Source of the DNA: Deltaproteobacteria bacterium
Lineage (GTDB): Bacteria; Bdellovibrionota; UBA1018; UBA923
DNA length: 8,241 nucleotides
Direction: 5' to 3'
NCBI GenBank assembly: GCA_016194795.1
Contig: JACQAX010000370.1
Location: 1 to 8,241 of the forward strand
The notes under the pieces are model-generated. The model was not told where the DNA came from. It saw only the letters and a list, made by a program, of their open reading frames with translations, and made no database searches. A program made the position numbers and the translations under genes. Of the stretch, positions 1 through 6,271 are shown one piece after another. Numbering within the stretch: the stretch's first letter is position 1; the number at the start of each line of letters is the position of its first letter.

Positions 1-1
1 G

Positions 2-469
2 AAGGCGCCGCCGAAGACGACGGGCCGCGAGCTCTTCAACCACGAGTTTCTCGAGCGCGTGCCGGGCGAAGGCGCGGTTCGCGTCGCCAACGCCACCGCC
101 CTCACCGCGCACACGATGGCGCGCGCTTACGTCGACTTCGTGCTCAAGCGCGGCCGGCGCCTCAACGCCGTCTTCGTCGCCGGCGGCGGCGCGCTGAACC
201 CGACGCTCGTCATGCTTTTCGCAAGCGAGCTCCACCGCCTGGCTCGCAGAAAGATCTTCGTCGGCGTGCTCCCCGAGGTCTTCGCGCCGCCGCAGTACCT
301 CGAGGCGATGGCCTTCGCCCGCCTGGGCTACGAGGCGTTGCAGGGCAATCCCGTCAGCCTCGCGTCGGTCACCGGCGCCAACGAGGACGCATTAGGCGCG
401 GGCATCTTTCCCGGACGGAATTACCAGGCGCTTCTCGGGCGCGTGCTTGCGAAAACCTCCCGGCGCTAG
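2..469 (+). CDS. anmK: Anhydro-N-acetylmuramic acid kinase, C-terminal part (5' end outside window)
   Basis: AnmK phosphorylates and hydrolyses 1,6-anhydroMurNAc, released by lytic transglycosylases, to MurNAc-6-phosphate in the cytoplasm. The reading frame is open from base 2, and the first visible residues (KAPPKTTGRELFN) match the family's 'PPKSTGRE.FN' segment. It continues with a glycine-rich 'VFVAGGGALNP' nucleotide-binding stretch, then 'YLEAMAFARLGYEAL' (family: 'D.EA.AFA.LA') and 'SVTGANEDALGAGIFPG' (family: 'SVTGA....LG.I.P'). About 155 C-terminal residues are present, of a family of roughly 360-390. An in-frame GTG at 59 is internal, not the start. The stop TAG (467-469) overlaps the stop of the convergent gene. 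Its neighbours amgK and murU belong to the same recycling route, which supports the call. Only the N-terminal part, with the first ATP motif, is unseen. Confidence 0.9.
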   Translation, partial: KAPPKTTGRELFNHEFLERVPGEGAVRVANATALTAHTMARAYVDFVLKRGRRLNAVFVAGGGALNPTLVMLFASELHRLARRKIFVGVLPEVFAPPQYLEAMAFARLGYEALQGNPVSLASVTGANEDALGAGIFPGRNYQALLGRVLAKTSRR

Positions 470-993
470 AGACGCGGCTGGGCCTTGACCCCGGTTTCAC
501 CGCGGCCCTTTATCTCGGGCGGCGCTTGCTTCTCCGGTTTCGGCGGCTTGCTGTCGAAGATCACGTTCGATGCGGAACCCGCCGACGGCCTCTCGGGCTC
601 GGCCGACTTTCCCACGGCCGGTCCCCCGGCCGGCGGGCAGTCCTTGTCCCAGCCTTTCACCGGAGTATCGGAGCAGACGATCTTCGCGTAGCCGTCGCAA
701 CGATGAGTTCGATCTTGGCAGGGACAATAGACATCCCGCTCGCCGATGAGGGCCGTGACGATGTGCTGCGCTTCGAGGTGTGGCTCCTGCTCGAAGCTCG
801 CGACGTAGCCGTAGCCCATGCGTTTGCAAAAAGCCTCGGCGGGGGCGCAGCCGCACGTGTTTTCCCACGTCAGGCACCAGTCGAGGCGATGAGACACGCC
901 GTCATCGCTTATGAACTTCGGTTCGTGAAACGATCTGGCTTTGCCCCAGGCGGCGGCGTTGACGCATAAAATCAACACGAGGGGTAAATTCAT
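466..993 (-). CDS. Small cysteine-rich secreted protein of unknown function
   Basis: A 175-residue protein whose first ~19 residues (MNLPLVLILCVNAAAWGKA) look like a Sec signal peptide with no basic n-region. The mature part holds nine cysteines (residues 40, 47, 49, 56, 90, 92, 99, 107, 119), including two CxC pairs, in about 80 residues. After residue 120 it becomes a Pro/Lys/Glu-rich, probably disordered tail. This suggests a small periplasmic or surface domain held by disulfides; the pattern 'AEAFCKRMGYG' ... 'CDGYAKIVC' looks domain-like, but I cannot name a family. I chose the ATG at 993 over an upstream extension to 1110 because it gives the signal peptide and overlaps the murU stop as ATGA, typical of translational coupling. 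It is the last gene of the amgK-murU operon, which points to an envelope role. A metal-binding role through the CxC pairs is a less likely alternative. Confidence 0.75.
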   Translation of the reverse strand: MNLPLVLILCVNAAAWGKARSFHEPKFISDDGVSHRLDWCLTWENTCGCAPAEAFCKRMGYGYVASFEQEPHLEAQHIVTALIGERDVYCPCQDRTHRCDGYAKIVCSDTPVKGWDKDCPPAGGPAVGKSAEPERPSAGSASNVIFDSKPPKPEKQAPPEIKGRGETGVKAQPRL

Positions 994-1946
994 ATTTTCC
1001 CGACGTGCGTCGATAGCACCACCGCGTTCGAGAACGGAACGCTCACTCCGGGCGGCGGAGCCTCGATCCCGACGAAACGCGGCCCGTAGACGCAGTTGAG
1101 CGTGGCCCACTCTCCCTGACCGCCGCTCAGCACGACGGGGCCCTGGAGCGCGGGGTCAGCCCCATGCACCCAGTCGCGCGGCACCCAGCAGCCGCTTTTC
1201 TCTTCGCGCATCTTCGTCTCGACGAGCTCGCGCGCGGCCGGGATCTTCGAGAGCAGCTCGAACTGCGCGCGCGCGTAGGCGGCGACGTTGCCGGTGTCGA
1301 ACCAGGCGGTGTCCTCGCGATACGCGTAGAGCCTGCGCTCCTTGATGAGCGGCTCGAGCAACGTCGGCCGCAGCTCGCTCACGCCGGCGGGCAGGCGCTT
1401 GAGCAGCTCCGGCTCGAGGAGGTAGTTGCCCGAGAACATCACGCCGCTCGTCGCCTTGGCGCCGAACCCGAGCACGCGCCCGTCGGGAGCGACCTCGACG
1501 TTCGTGAAAGGCTCGTCGGCGCCGTCGAACGCGCGCACGTGCAGCGTGAGCAGCGCATGGCGGTCGCCGTGAAACTCGAGCATCTTCTTCCAGCCGGGAA
1601 AACAGATGCTGTCGCCGTTGCAGACCGCGAGCAGCTTCTCGTCGACCCACGGAGCGAGCTTCCAGAGCGCGCCCGACGAGCCGAGGATGCGGTCCGACTC
1701 GTCGCTGTAGTGAAAGCGGATCCCGGTGGAGCGCTGCAGCTCTCCGTCGTTGCCGGCCTCGCGCACCGTCTCGGGCGCGTGGCTCATGTTGACCGCGATC
1801 TCCGCGATCGCGAGCTCGCGCTTGATGTGCCAGGCGCCGTACCAGAGCGCCGGGATGCCGACCACCGGCAACGAAGGCTTCGCGCGATCGAGCGTGAACG
1901 GACGCAGTCTGGTGCCCAGGCCCGCGGCCAGCACGAGAGCCTTCAT
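990..1946 (-). CDS. murU: Sugar-1-phosphate nucleotidyltransferase, probably N-acetylmuramate-1-phosphate uridylyltransferase (MurU-like)
   Basis: In the recycling route MurU joins MurNAc-alpha-1-phosphate and UTP to give UDP-MurNAc, bypassing de novo synthesis by MurA/MurB. The 318-residue protein has the nucleotidyltransferase signature GLGTRLRPFT (residues 9-18), the conserved Lys23 in AKPSLPV, GSSGALW (89-95), the NGD motif with Asp112, and WFDTGN (215-220) with a second probable metal-binding Asp217. Sequence alone does not separate MurU from mannose-1-phosphate guanylyltransferase or glucose-1-phosphate uridylyltransferase relatives; the adjacent amgK and nearby anmK are what favour MurU. 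Pseudomonas MurU is about 223 residues, so residues ~235-318 are an extra C-terminal segment resembling the degenerate beta-helix tails of other sugar nucleotidyltransferases. The start ATG lies 10 bp after the amgK stop, preceded by TGAGG, and the stop overlaps the next gene. Confidence 0.8.
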   Translation of the reverse strand: MKALVLAAGLGTRLRPFTLDRAKPSLPVVGIPALWYGAWHIKRELAIAEIAVNMSHAPETVREAGNDGELQRSTGIRFHYSDESDRILGSSGALWKLAPWVDEKLLAVCNGDSICFPGWKKMLEFHGDRHALLTLHVRAFDGADEPFTNVEVAPDGRVLGFGAKATSGVMFSGNYLLEPELLKRLPAGVSELRPTLLEPLIKERRLYAYREDTAWFDTGNVAAYARAQFELLSKIPAARELVETKMREEKSGCWVPRDWVHGADPALQGPVVLSGGQGEWATLNCVYGPRFVGIEAPPPGVSVPFSNAVVLSTHVGKI

Positions 1947-1956
1947 GGGTTACGCC

Positions 1957-3009
1957 TCAGAAATAATAATAGCGGAAGAGCATGCATCTGAGCTCGTCCA
2001 GCTCCGGGAACTTGAGAAGGTTGCGGCGGATGTTCTCGAAGGTGTTGCCGATGAACTTGAGGTACCGCACGTCCTGGCGTTTCATGTAGAACGACGCGAA
2101 CGAGCCGATCGCCTTGAAGTTGCGCTGGATCGACATGAGATCGAACACGCGCGTGAACTCACGGTGGTTCTCCTTGGCGCCTTCGATCTTCTCTTTCTGG
2201 CGCAGGTAATAGTCGAGAAGCTCGTACACGACCTCCTCTTCGAGCTGGTAGTACGAGTCGCGCAACAGCGAGGCCAGGTCGTACTGCGGGCAGCCGAGGC
2301 GCGCGTCCTGGAAGTCGATCATATAGAGGTCGTTGCCCTGAACCATCACGTTGCGGCCGTGGTAGTCGCGATGGGTGAAGTACCATTCCTGGGACGCGAG
2401 CCGCTTGCAGATCAGCTTGAAGTACGACTCGACGACCTTCTGCTCCTTGGCGGGAATATTGCGGGCGAGCGCGCCGTTGTAGAAGTGCGCGAGCGTGAAG
2501 CCCACCTCCCACATCAGCTTCTCCTCGTCGAAGTAGAGGCCGTAGGCGTCGATCGGCGCCGTATTGCGCGTGGCGACGATCTGCATGTTGAGCACGAGGT
2601 CGATGGCGCGCTTGAACCAGACGAGCTGGTCGCGCTTCTTGGAAACGCGCTCGAGGCGCTTGAGCAGCGTCTCGTCGCCGAGGTCCGCGAGCAGGATCAG
2701 CCCCTTCTTGCTCTCGAGGTCGATGATCTGCGGAACGTTCACGCCGAGACGGCTCAGGTGGCTTTGAACCTGGATGAAGGGCAGCTGCTCGCCCACGTCG
2801 GCGAACGCCTGCATCTTCATGCAGATGAACGAGGAGTTGCGCGTGCGCACGCGGAAGTACCTGCGAGAGGACGCATCGCCCGGAATCGCGGTGACCGCGA
2901 CCGAGCGCCCGAGGCGCCCGAGCCAGGCCCGAACCGCCGCCTCATCGTCCAACTTGGGCGCGCCGGTGCGCGCCGCTTTCACCGAAACCATCCGTGTTTT
3001 CAGTTCCAC
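1957..3009 (-). CDS. amgK: MurNAc/GlcNAc anomeric kinase (AmgK), aminoglycoside-phosphotransferase fold
   Basis: AmgK phosphorylates the anomeric hydroxyl of MurNAc (and GlcNAc) with ATP, giving the substrate of MurU. The 350 residues match the family: GDASSRRYFRV (44-54) in the N-lobe, a probable ATP-contacting lysine in FICMKM (61-66), LILLADLGDETL (104-115), the catalytic loop HRDYHGRN (213-220, with Asp215 and Asn220), and the metal-binding Asp232 in IDFQDA, followed by PQYDLASLLRDSYY. 'GDAS.RRYFR' and 'DFQDA..G...YDL.SLLRD' are characteristic of AmgK rather than of antibiotic kinases. The start is GTG at 3009, preceded by AGGGA 4 nt upstream; an ATG at 2991 would drop six residues but has a poor ribosome site. 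It lies 12 bp after the lipoprotein gene and 10 bp before murU, so the three are almost surely one transcript. Length is close to the family's usual ~340. Confidence 0.9.
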   Translation of the reverse strand: MELKTRMVSVKAARTGAPKLDDEAAVRAWLGRLGRSVAVTAIPGDASSRRYFRVRTRNSSFICMKMQAFADVGEQLPFIQVQSHLSRLGVNVPQIIDLESKKGLILLADLGDETLLKRLERVSKKRDQLVWFKRAIDLVLNMQIVATRNTAPIDAYGLYFDEEKLMWEVGFTLAHFYNGALARNIPAKEQKVVESYFKLICKRLASQEWYFTHRDYHGRNVMVQGNDLYMIDFQDARLGCPQYDLASLLRDSYYQLEEEVVYELLDYYLRQKEKIEGAKENHREFTRVFDLMSIQRNFKAIGSFASFYMKRQDVRYLKFIGNTFENIRRNLLKFPELDELRCMLFRYYYF

Positions 3010-3021
3010 TGTGTCCCTATG

Positions 3022-3861
3022 CTACTTGGAGTTTTTCTTCCGCGCCTTGGCCTTCTTGACGTGGAGACGCGCTTCGAGCTCTTCGAAGGCGTGACTTCTC
3101 ACAATAGGATCACGCAACGGGGATAGTTTCGCAACCTCTTCGCGGGCTTGGTTCAGCCGCTCGTCGGGCTCGGGTAGGATTTTGCCCAGTGCGCGAAGCT
3201 GCGCGTCGAGCGGGGGCGCCGTCCAGCGTTGGATCAACGCGACGGCGCCGCGAGGGTCGTACTTCGCCGCGTACATGAGCTTGATGCCGTCGGCCTCGGC
3301 CTTGAGATAGACGACGTTGCCGACATCGAAAAGCCCGCCGGCCTCGAACCAGCCCTTCTCGAGGTAGTCGCGATGCATGACCGCCGGCGACGTCGGCAGG
3401 CTCAGGATGTGCTCGCCGACCTCCTGCCCCTGAAGCACCGCGAGATTGCGCTTGGTCGCGTGGTCGTGAAGAAACGCGAGCTGCGTCGCGAGCAGAAAGG
3501 CGAGCTCGTTCTCGTAAAGCACGGCGCCGAGGGCGCCCCGCGAAACGTAAACCGTCTTCGCGAGCCCCGGGGCGATGTAAGGCGTCGTCGTGTCGAGCAG
3601 GTGCACGTGCGCATCCTTCAGCGCGGCGTACGCCGGATCGGCGCTCGCGATGCGGCCGAGCATGGCGGTGAGGAGCTGCTCGGTGCCGGAGTCGTTCCAC
3701 GCGCCGAAAGCCTTGTCGAGATTGCGATCGAGCCGCGCGGCGAGCGGAGTCTCGGTGTCGGCGGAAATGATCTGGTGCTCGTCTTGTTTCTTCGGGGCGG
3801 AATGGCACGCGGCGAAAGACGCGAGAGCGGCCACCACGAGGATTTTTGCAATGATGCGCAT
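3022..3861 (-). CDS. M48-peptidase-like lipoprotein lacking the zinc-binding motif
   Basis: A 279-residue predicted lipoprotein: a hydrophobic signal (MRIIAKILVVAALASFAAC) with a lipobox-like FAAC places the acylated Cys at 19. Residues ~95-140 follow the order of M48 metallopeptidases (BepA/LoiP type): VYVSRGAL (104-111, family 'IYVTRGLL'), then ENELAFLL, then the place where HExxH belongs. Here that site reads TQLAF (126-130), so both histidines and the glutamate are gone. Downstream, KAEADGIKLMYAAKYDPRGAV (187-207) matches the family's 'E.EAD..G...Y...GYDP.A' segment, but the third zinc ligand also seems absent. It is therefore probably a non-catalytic outer-membrane-associated homologue. 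The tail is rich in Lys/Arg. It opens the amgK-murU operon. Start choice: ATG at 3861 gives a textbook lipoprotein signal; an in-frame ATG at 3909 has a better ribosome site (GGGGA) but adds 16 residues and crowds the divergent gene's promoter. Confidence 0.72.
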   Translation of the reverse strand: MRIIAKILVVAALASFAACHSAPKKQDEHQIISADTETPLAARLDRNLDKAFGAWNDSGTEQLLTAMLGRIASADPAYAALKDAHVHLLDTTTPYIAPGLAKTVYVSRGALGAVLYENELAFLLATQLAFLHDHATKRNLAVLQGQEVGEHILSLPTSPAVMHRDYLEKGWFEAGGLFDVGNVVYLKAEADGIKLMYAAKYDPRGAVALIQRWTAPPLDAQLRALGKILPEPDERLNQAREEVAKLSPLRDPIVRSHAFEELEARLHVKKAKARKKNSK

Positions 3862-3883
3862 GCCCGAAAAACTAACAAACGCC

Positions 3884-3912
3884 TTGGCAAACAGCAACCG
3901 CTTCGACATGAT
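3884..3912 (+). promoter_or_regulatory. Candidate sigma70-type promoter for the secreted protein gene at 3935
   Basis: TTGGCA (3884-3889, 5 of 6 to the -35 consensus) is followed after 17 bp by CATGAT (3907-3912, 4 of 6 to the -10 consensus). Transcription would begin near 3919, leaving a leader of about 16 nt with the ribosome site AGGGGGA (3924-3930) four bases before the ATG. Position and spacing fit well, but the -10 is imperfect and promoters cannot be proven by eye. Confidence 0.4.
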
Positions 3913-3934
3913 TTTCCCCACACAGGGGGAATAT

Positions 3935-4519
3935 ATGAAACTTCACGCACTCGTTTTGAGTATGGTCTTGTCCGCTTTCGGCGCCACCGCGCAGGCTAAC
4001 AGCAATGTCGTCACGGTCGAGTCGATCAACACCCAGGCCATCGTCACGATGGAAGCGCTCTCGTCGATGGCGCTCATCAACTGGAAGGTCGGCGATGCGA
4101 CCGACTACAACGTCTCTCTCGGCGGCTTCGGCATGAACGGCACGATGCGCAAGGAAGCCACGAAGGAAGAAGGCGAAGCGATCTGGATCAAGAGCGAGCT
4201 CAAGCTCCCGATCATGCAGGACACCCAGGAGATGCTCATGGACCGCAACACCGGCAAGGTGTTGAAGTACCTCCACAACGGCAAGGAAGAAAACATGCCG
4301 GACGAGAAGGTCGAAATCGTCAAGACCGCGTACGAGAGCGTCACGGTCCCGGCGGGCACCTACAAGTGCACGCACGTGTGGGCCAAGAGCGAGCAGGTTC
4401 AGGACATCCAGATCTGGATGAACAACCGCGACATCGCGCTCGACGGCGCGGCCAAGATGTACATGGACCAGGGTCAGATCAAGATCACGATGGAACTGAC
4501 CAAGTCCAACAAGCAGTAG
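3935..4519 (+). CDS. Secreted protein of unknown function with a VPAGTYKC motif
   Basis: A 194-residue protein with a clear Sec signal peptide (MKLHALVLSMVLSAFGATAQA, cleavage probably before NSN) and no lipobox cysteine, so it should be soluble in the periplasm or outside the cell. The mature part is mostly beta-strand-like, alternating polar and hydrophobic residues, and ends in ESVTVPAGTYKCTHVWAK and then KITMELTKSNKQ. The 'V.VPAGT..C' segment followed by a 'W....' strand resembles periplasmic beta-rich domains such as DUF3108 or LolA-like proteins, but this is a resemblance only and I assign no function. It has one cysteine in the mature part (in TYKC). The start ATG has a strong Shine-Dalgarno. 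It stands alone, divergent from the amgK operon and followed by a hairpin-rich spacer. Confidence 0.8.
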   Translation: MKLHALVLSMVLSAFGATAQANSNVVTVESINTQAIVTMEALSSMALINWKVGDATDYNVSLGGFGMNGTMRKEATKEEGEAIWIKSELKLPIMQDTQEMLMDRNTGKVLKYLHNGKEENMPDEKVEIVKTAYESVTVPAGTYKCTHVWAKSEQVQDIQIWMNNRDIALDGAAKMYMDQGQIKITMELTKSNKQ

Positions 4520-4520
4520 T

Positions 4521-4615
4521 TCGCGGGCAGGTGTCCGCGAGCGGGTAGCGCAACGTCAGCCCGCAGGGCTGCTGGCGCGTGACGCGCGCCAGAGTGAGCA
4601 ACCCCGAGTCTCGGG
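4521..4615. terminator. Cluster of four short hairpins between convergent genes (possible bidirectional terminator)
   Basis: The 103-bp gap between two converging genes holds four perfect inverted repeats: TCGCGG/CCGCGA (4521-4526 with 4535-4540), CAGCCC/GGGCTG (4557-4562 with 4566-4571), CTGGCGCG/CGCGCCAG (4572-4579 with 4585-4592, loop TGACG, the strongest), and CCCGA/TCGGG (4603-4607 with 4611-4615). None is followed by a T-tract on either strand, so these are not classical intrinsic terminators. They could act as RNA 3'-end stabilisers or in Rho-assisted termination. Confidence 0.4.
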
Positions 4616-4622
4616 CCCAGTC

Positions 4623-5370
4623 CTATTTTTTCGCGTTTCCTGCGGGCGCTGCCGGTGCAGCGCTCGCGGGCGCGCGAGGAGCCGCCCCGCCAAGCCCACT
4701 CAACCCGCCAGGCTTCAAAGCACCGTTACCAGCGCCGTTGTTGGCCCCAGCCGCTCCCGGAGAGGGTGCCGCGGGTGCCACCGCGGCCGGAGCCGCTGCC
4801 GCGGCATCGCCGCCGGCTGGAGCAGCCGAAGCGGCCGACGCCGGAGCGTTCCCACGTTTGGCTTTGATCTGCTCGGCGAGCTGCTTTTCCTGCTCGGTGA
4901 TCTGATAGTAGAGATAGAAGCCCGCGTAAATGCGGTTCGGGTTGCGGACGAGCGAGCGGTTGTTCGCCCAAAGCTTCTTCCACTTGCTCGGCTTGGCGTA
5001 GATGTCGTCGGCGATCGTGGCGAGCGTGTCGCCCTTCTTGATGAGGTACGGATCGCCGTTGCGCTCGACGCTCGGCTCGTTCGAGGGCTTCTCGTATTTG
5101 AGCATGGTGCCCTTCTCGAGCTGGCTTGCCTTCTTGAGCGTATCCTTGTTCCAGGCCGAACGGCTTCTTGTCGTCGATGACCGGCAGGGCATCGGCGGTG
5201 CCGTCGCCTGCGACCTCCGGAGACGCTCCTCCGTCGACGCTCGCGGTATCGGCGTCCGGGGCGGCATCCAGGTTTTCGGCGCCAGAATCCCTACGTTTCT
5301 TTCCGCAACCCGTGGCGCCTACGGCCAGCGCGACTACGAGTACGATGAACCATTTGGTTTGCGAACGCAT
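4623..5370 (-). pseudogene. LysM-domain lipoprotein gene split by a frameshift
   Basis: The N-terminal part, read from ATG 5370, is a lipoprotein signal (MRSQTKWFIVLVVALAVGATGC, acylated Cys22) followed by an acidic Asp/Ala/Gly linker up to about PVIDDKKPF. The matching C-terminal part lies in another frame (open from 5267 to TAG 4623-4625). It runs through KDTLKKASQLEKGTMLKY and then a LysM domain, YLIKKGDTLATIADDIYAKP onward to PNRIYAGFYLYY, and ends in an Ala/Pro/Gly-rich tail. LysM domains bind peptidoglycan, so the intact protein would be an outer-membrane lipoprotein touching the wall. The frames switch at about 5146-5180; removing one G from CTGGAAC (complement of 5150-5156) would read PFGLNKDTLKK and restore continuity. 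Without a shift, the signal-bearing frame runs to 4726 as unrelated Arg-rich sequence and never reaches the LysM. KDTLKKASQLEKGTMLKY itself looks like the end of a first LysM repeat, so a larger deletion is also possible. A sequencing or assembly error cannot be excluded. Confidence 0.75.
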
Positions 5371-5452
5371 GCGCGAGTTTCTCCTCTTGATCCTTCTTCA
5401 GAGGATTATTCGGAGCTTCAGCGGCAAACCTTTACGACGGGGAAGATTCTGC

Positions 5453-6160
5453 CTAGCGAGGCAGGAACATCTCTTGCTGGTCGAGCTGAGCGAAGATCTG
5501 CTGGCCGACCTTGTCGAAGTCCTCGGGACGCTTCACGAAATCGAGGTTGTCGGAGTCGATGACGAGCACCTTGCCGGTGCGATAGCGCTCGATCCACTCA
5601 TCGTAATAGCGATTGAGATTGGAGAGATAGTCGTCGGAGATCTTGGTTTCGTAGTCGCGGCCGCGCTGGGTGATGTTGCTCTTGAGCTTCGGCAGGCTCT
5701 TTCTCAGATAGATGAGGAGATCGGGCGGCGTCAGGTGCTTGCACATCTCCTCGTAGAGATCGAGGTAGTTGTGGTAGTCGCGCTTTTCCATGTGGCCGCT
5801 CTCGAACAGGTTGCGCGCGAAGATGTTGGCGTCTTCGTAGATGCTGCGGTCCTGGATCGCCGAGTTCAGGCTTTGATTGATGCGCTGGTGGGCCTTGAAG
5901 CGCGTGTTCAGGAAAAAAATCTGGATCGGGAACGACCAGCGGGTCATGTTGTCGTAGAAGTCGGCGAGATACGGGTTGTCGACGACGACTTCGTAGTGCG
6001 GCTCCCAGCCGAAACGCTTCGAAAGCATCCCGGTCAGCGTCGTCTTGCCGGTTCCGATGTTGCCCGCGACGGCGACAAAAATCTTGGGACCCTGCTGGGT
6101 TCCACGCTGGGCAGAGCGGTTAATCTCTTCTTTGAGCTCAGTAAGAATTGTCCCCGACAT
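5453..6160 (-). CDS. Deoxynucleoside kinase (dNK / deoxyadenosine-deoxyguanosine kinase family)
   Basis: A 235-residue cytoplasmic nucleoside salvage enzyme that should transfer a phosphate from ATP to the 5'-hydroxyl of a deoxynucleoside. The P-loop GNIGTGKTT is at 33-41, a probable catalytic Glu57 sits in the YEVVVDNPYL segment, the DRSIYEDANIFARNLF block is at 104-119 (Asp-Arg-Ser, typical of bacterial dAK/dGK-like members), and the arginine-rich LID RGRDYE is at 166-171. Length fits the family (200-240), with about 20 extra N-terminal residues before the first strand. Substrate preference cannot be read from sequence. The frame stays open far upstream (to 6868), but ATG 6160 is the last start before the P-loop and the upstream residues are antisense to the neighbouring gene, so I use 6160. 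No obvious Shine-Dalgarno precedes it. It is divergent from the 6272 gene and upstream of the LysM lipoprotein gene on the same strand (82-bp gap). Confidence 0.88.
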   Translation of the reverse strand: MSGTILTELKEEINRSAQRGTQQGPKIFVAVAGNIGTGKTTLTGMLSKRFGWEPHYEVVVDNPYLADFYDNMTRWSFPIQIFFLNTRFKAHQRINQSLNSAIQDRSIYEDANIFARNLFESGHMEKRDYHNYLDLYEEMCKHLTPPDLLIYLRKSLPKLKSNITQRGRDYETKISDDYLSNLNRYYDEWIERYRTGKVLVIDSDNLDFVKRPEDFDKVGQQIFAQLDQQEMFLPR

Positions 6161-6167
6161 TCTAAGA

Positions 6168-6196
6168 GCGATACCGAGTGCGAAATGCAACGTCAA
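6168..6196 (-). promoter_or_regulatory. Candidate promoter for the deoxynucleoside kinase gene
   Basis: On the minus strand TTGACG (6196-6191, 5 of 6 to -35) is followed after exactly 17 bp by TATCGC (6173-6168, 3 of 6 to -10). The expected start of transcription falls at about 6160-6162, essentially on the ATG at 6160, which would give a leaderless or nearly leaderless mRNA. The -35 and spacing are good and the -10 is weak. Confidence 0.35.
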
Positions 6197-6259
6197 ACTG
6201 CCCCGCGTCATTCGGCATCGGCGGAACAAACTACCCGTTTCGCGCATCGGGCATTCGTC

Positions 6260-6265
6260 TACAAT
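6260..6265 (+). promoter_or_regulatory. Candidate -10 element (TACAAT) directly before the 6272 start codon
   Basis: TACAAT (5 of 6 to the -10 consensus) ends six bases before the ATG at 6272, so transcription would start at about the A of the start codon. No Shine-Dalgarno is visible between it and the ATG. I find no good -35 at 16-18 bp upstream. Confidence 0.35.
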
Positions 6266-6271
6266 TAAGCA

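Noticed and set aside
616..631. GGCCGG-TCCC-CCGGCC hairpin as an anmK terminator
   Set aside because: It lies inside the convergent coding region, about 150 bp past the stop and without a T-tract, so it is better explained by G+C-rich codons (Gly/Pro).
994..1110. Upstream start for the cysteine-rich protein
   Set aside because: It would overlap murU by 120 bp and bury the signal peptide behind 39 Arg-rich residues; ATG 993 with an ATGA overlap is more natural.
1957..3009. Aminoglycoside resistance kinase
   Set aside because: The fold is shared, but the GDASSRRYFR and IDFQDA/YDLASLLRD motifs and the neighbours murU and anmK point to AmgK.
1726..3126. 466-codon open frame on + opposite amgK
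   Set aside because: It is antisense to a gene with clear kinase motifs. Its Val/Leu/Glu/Arg-rich composition is what a GC-rich complement frame gives, and it has no recognisable domain.
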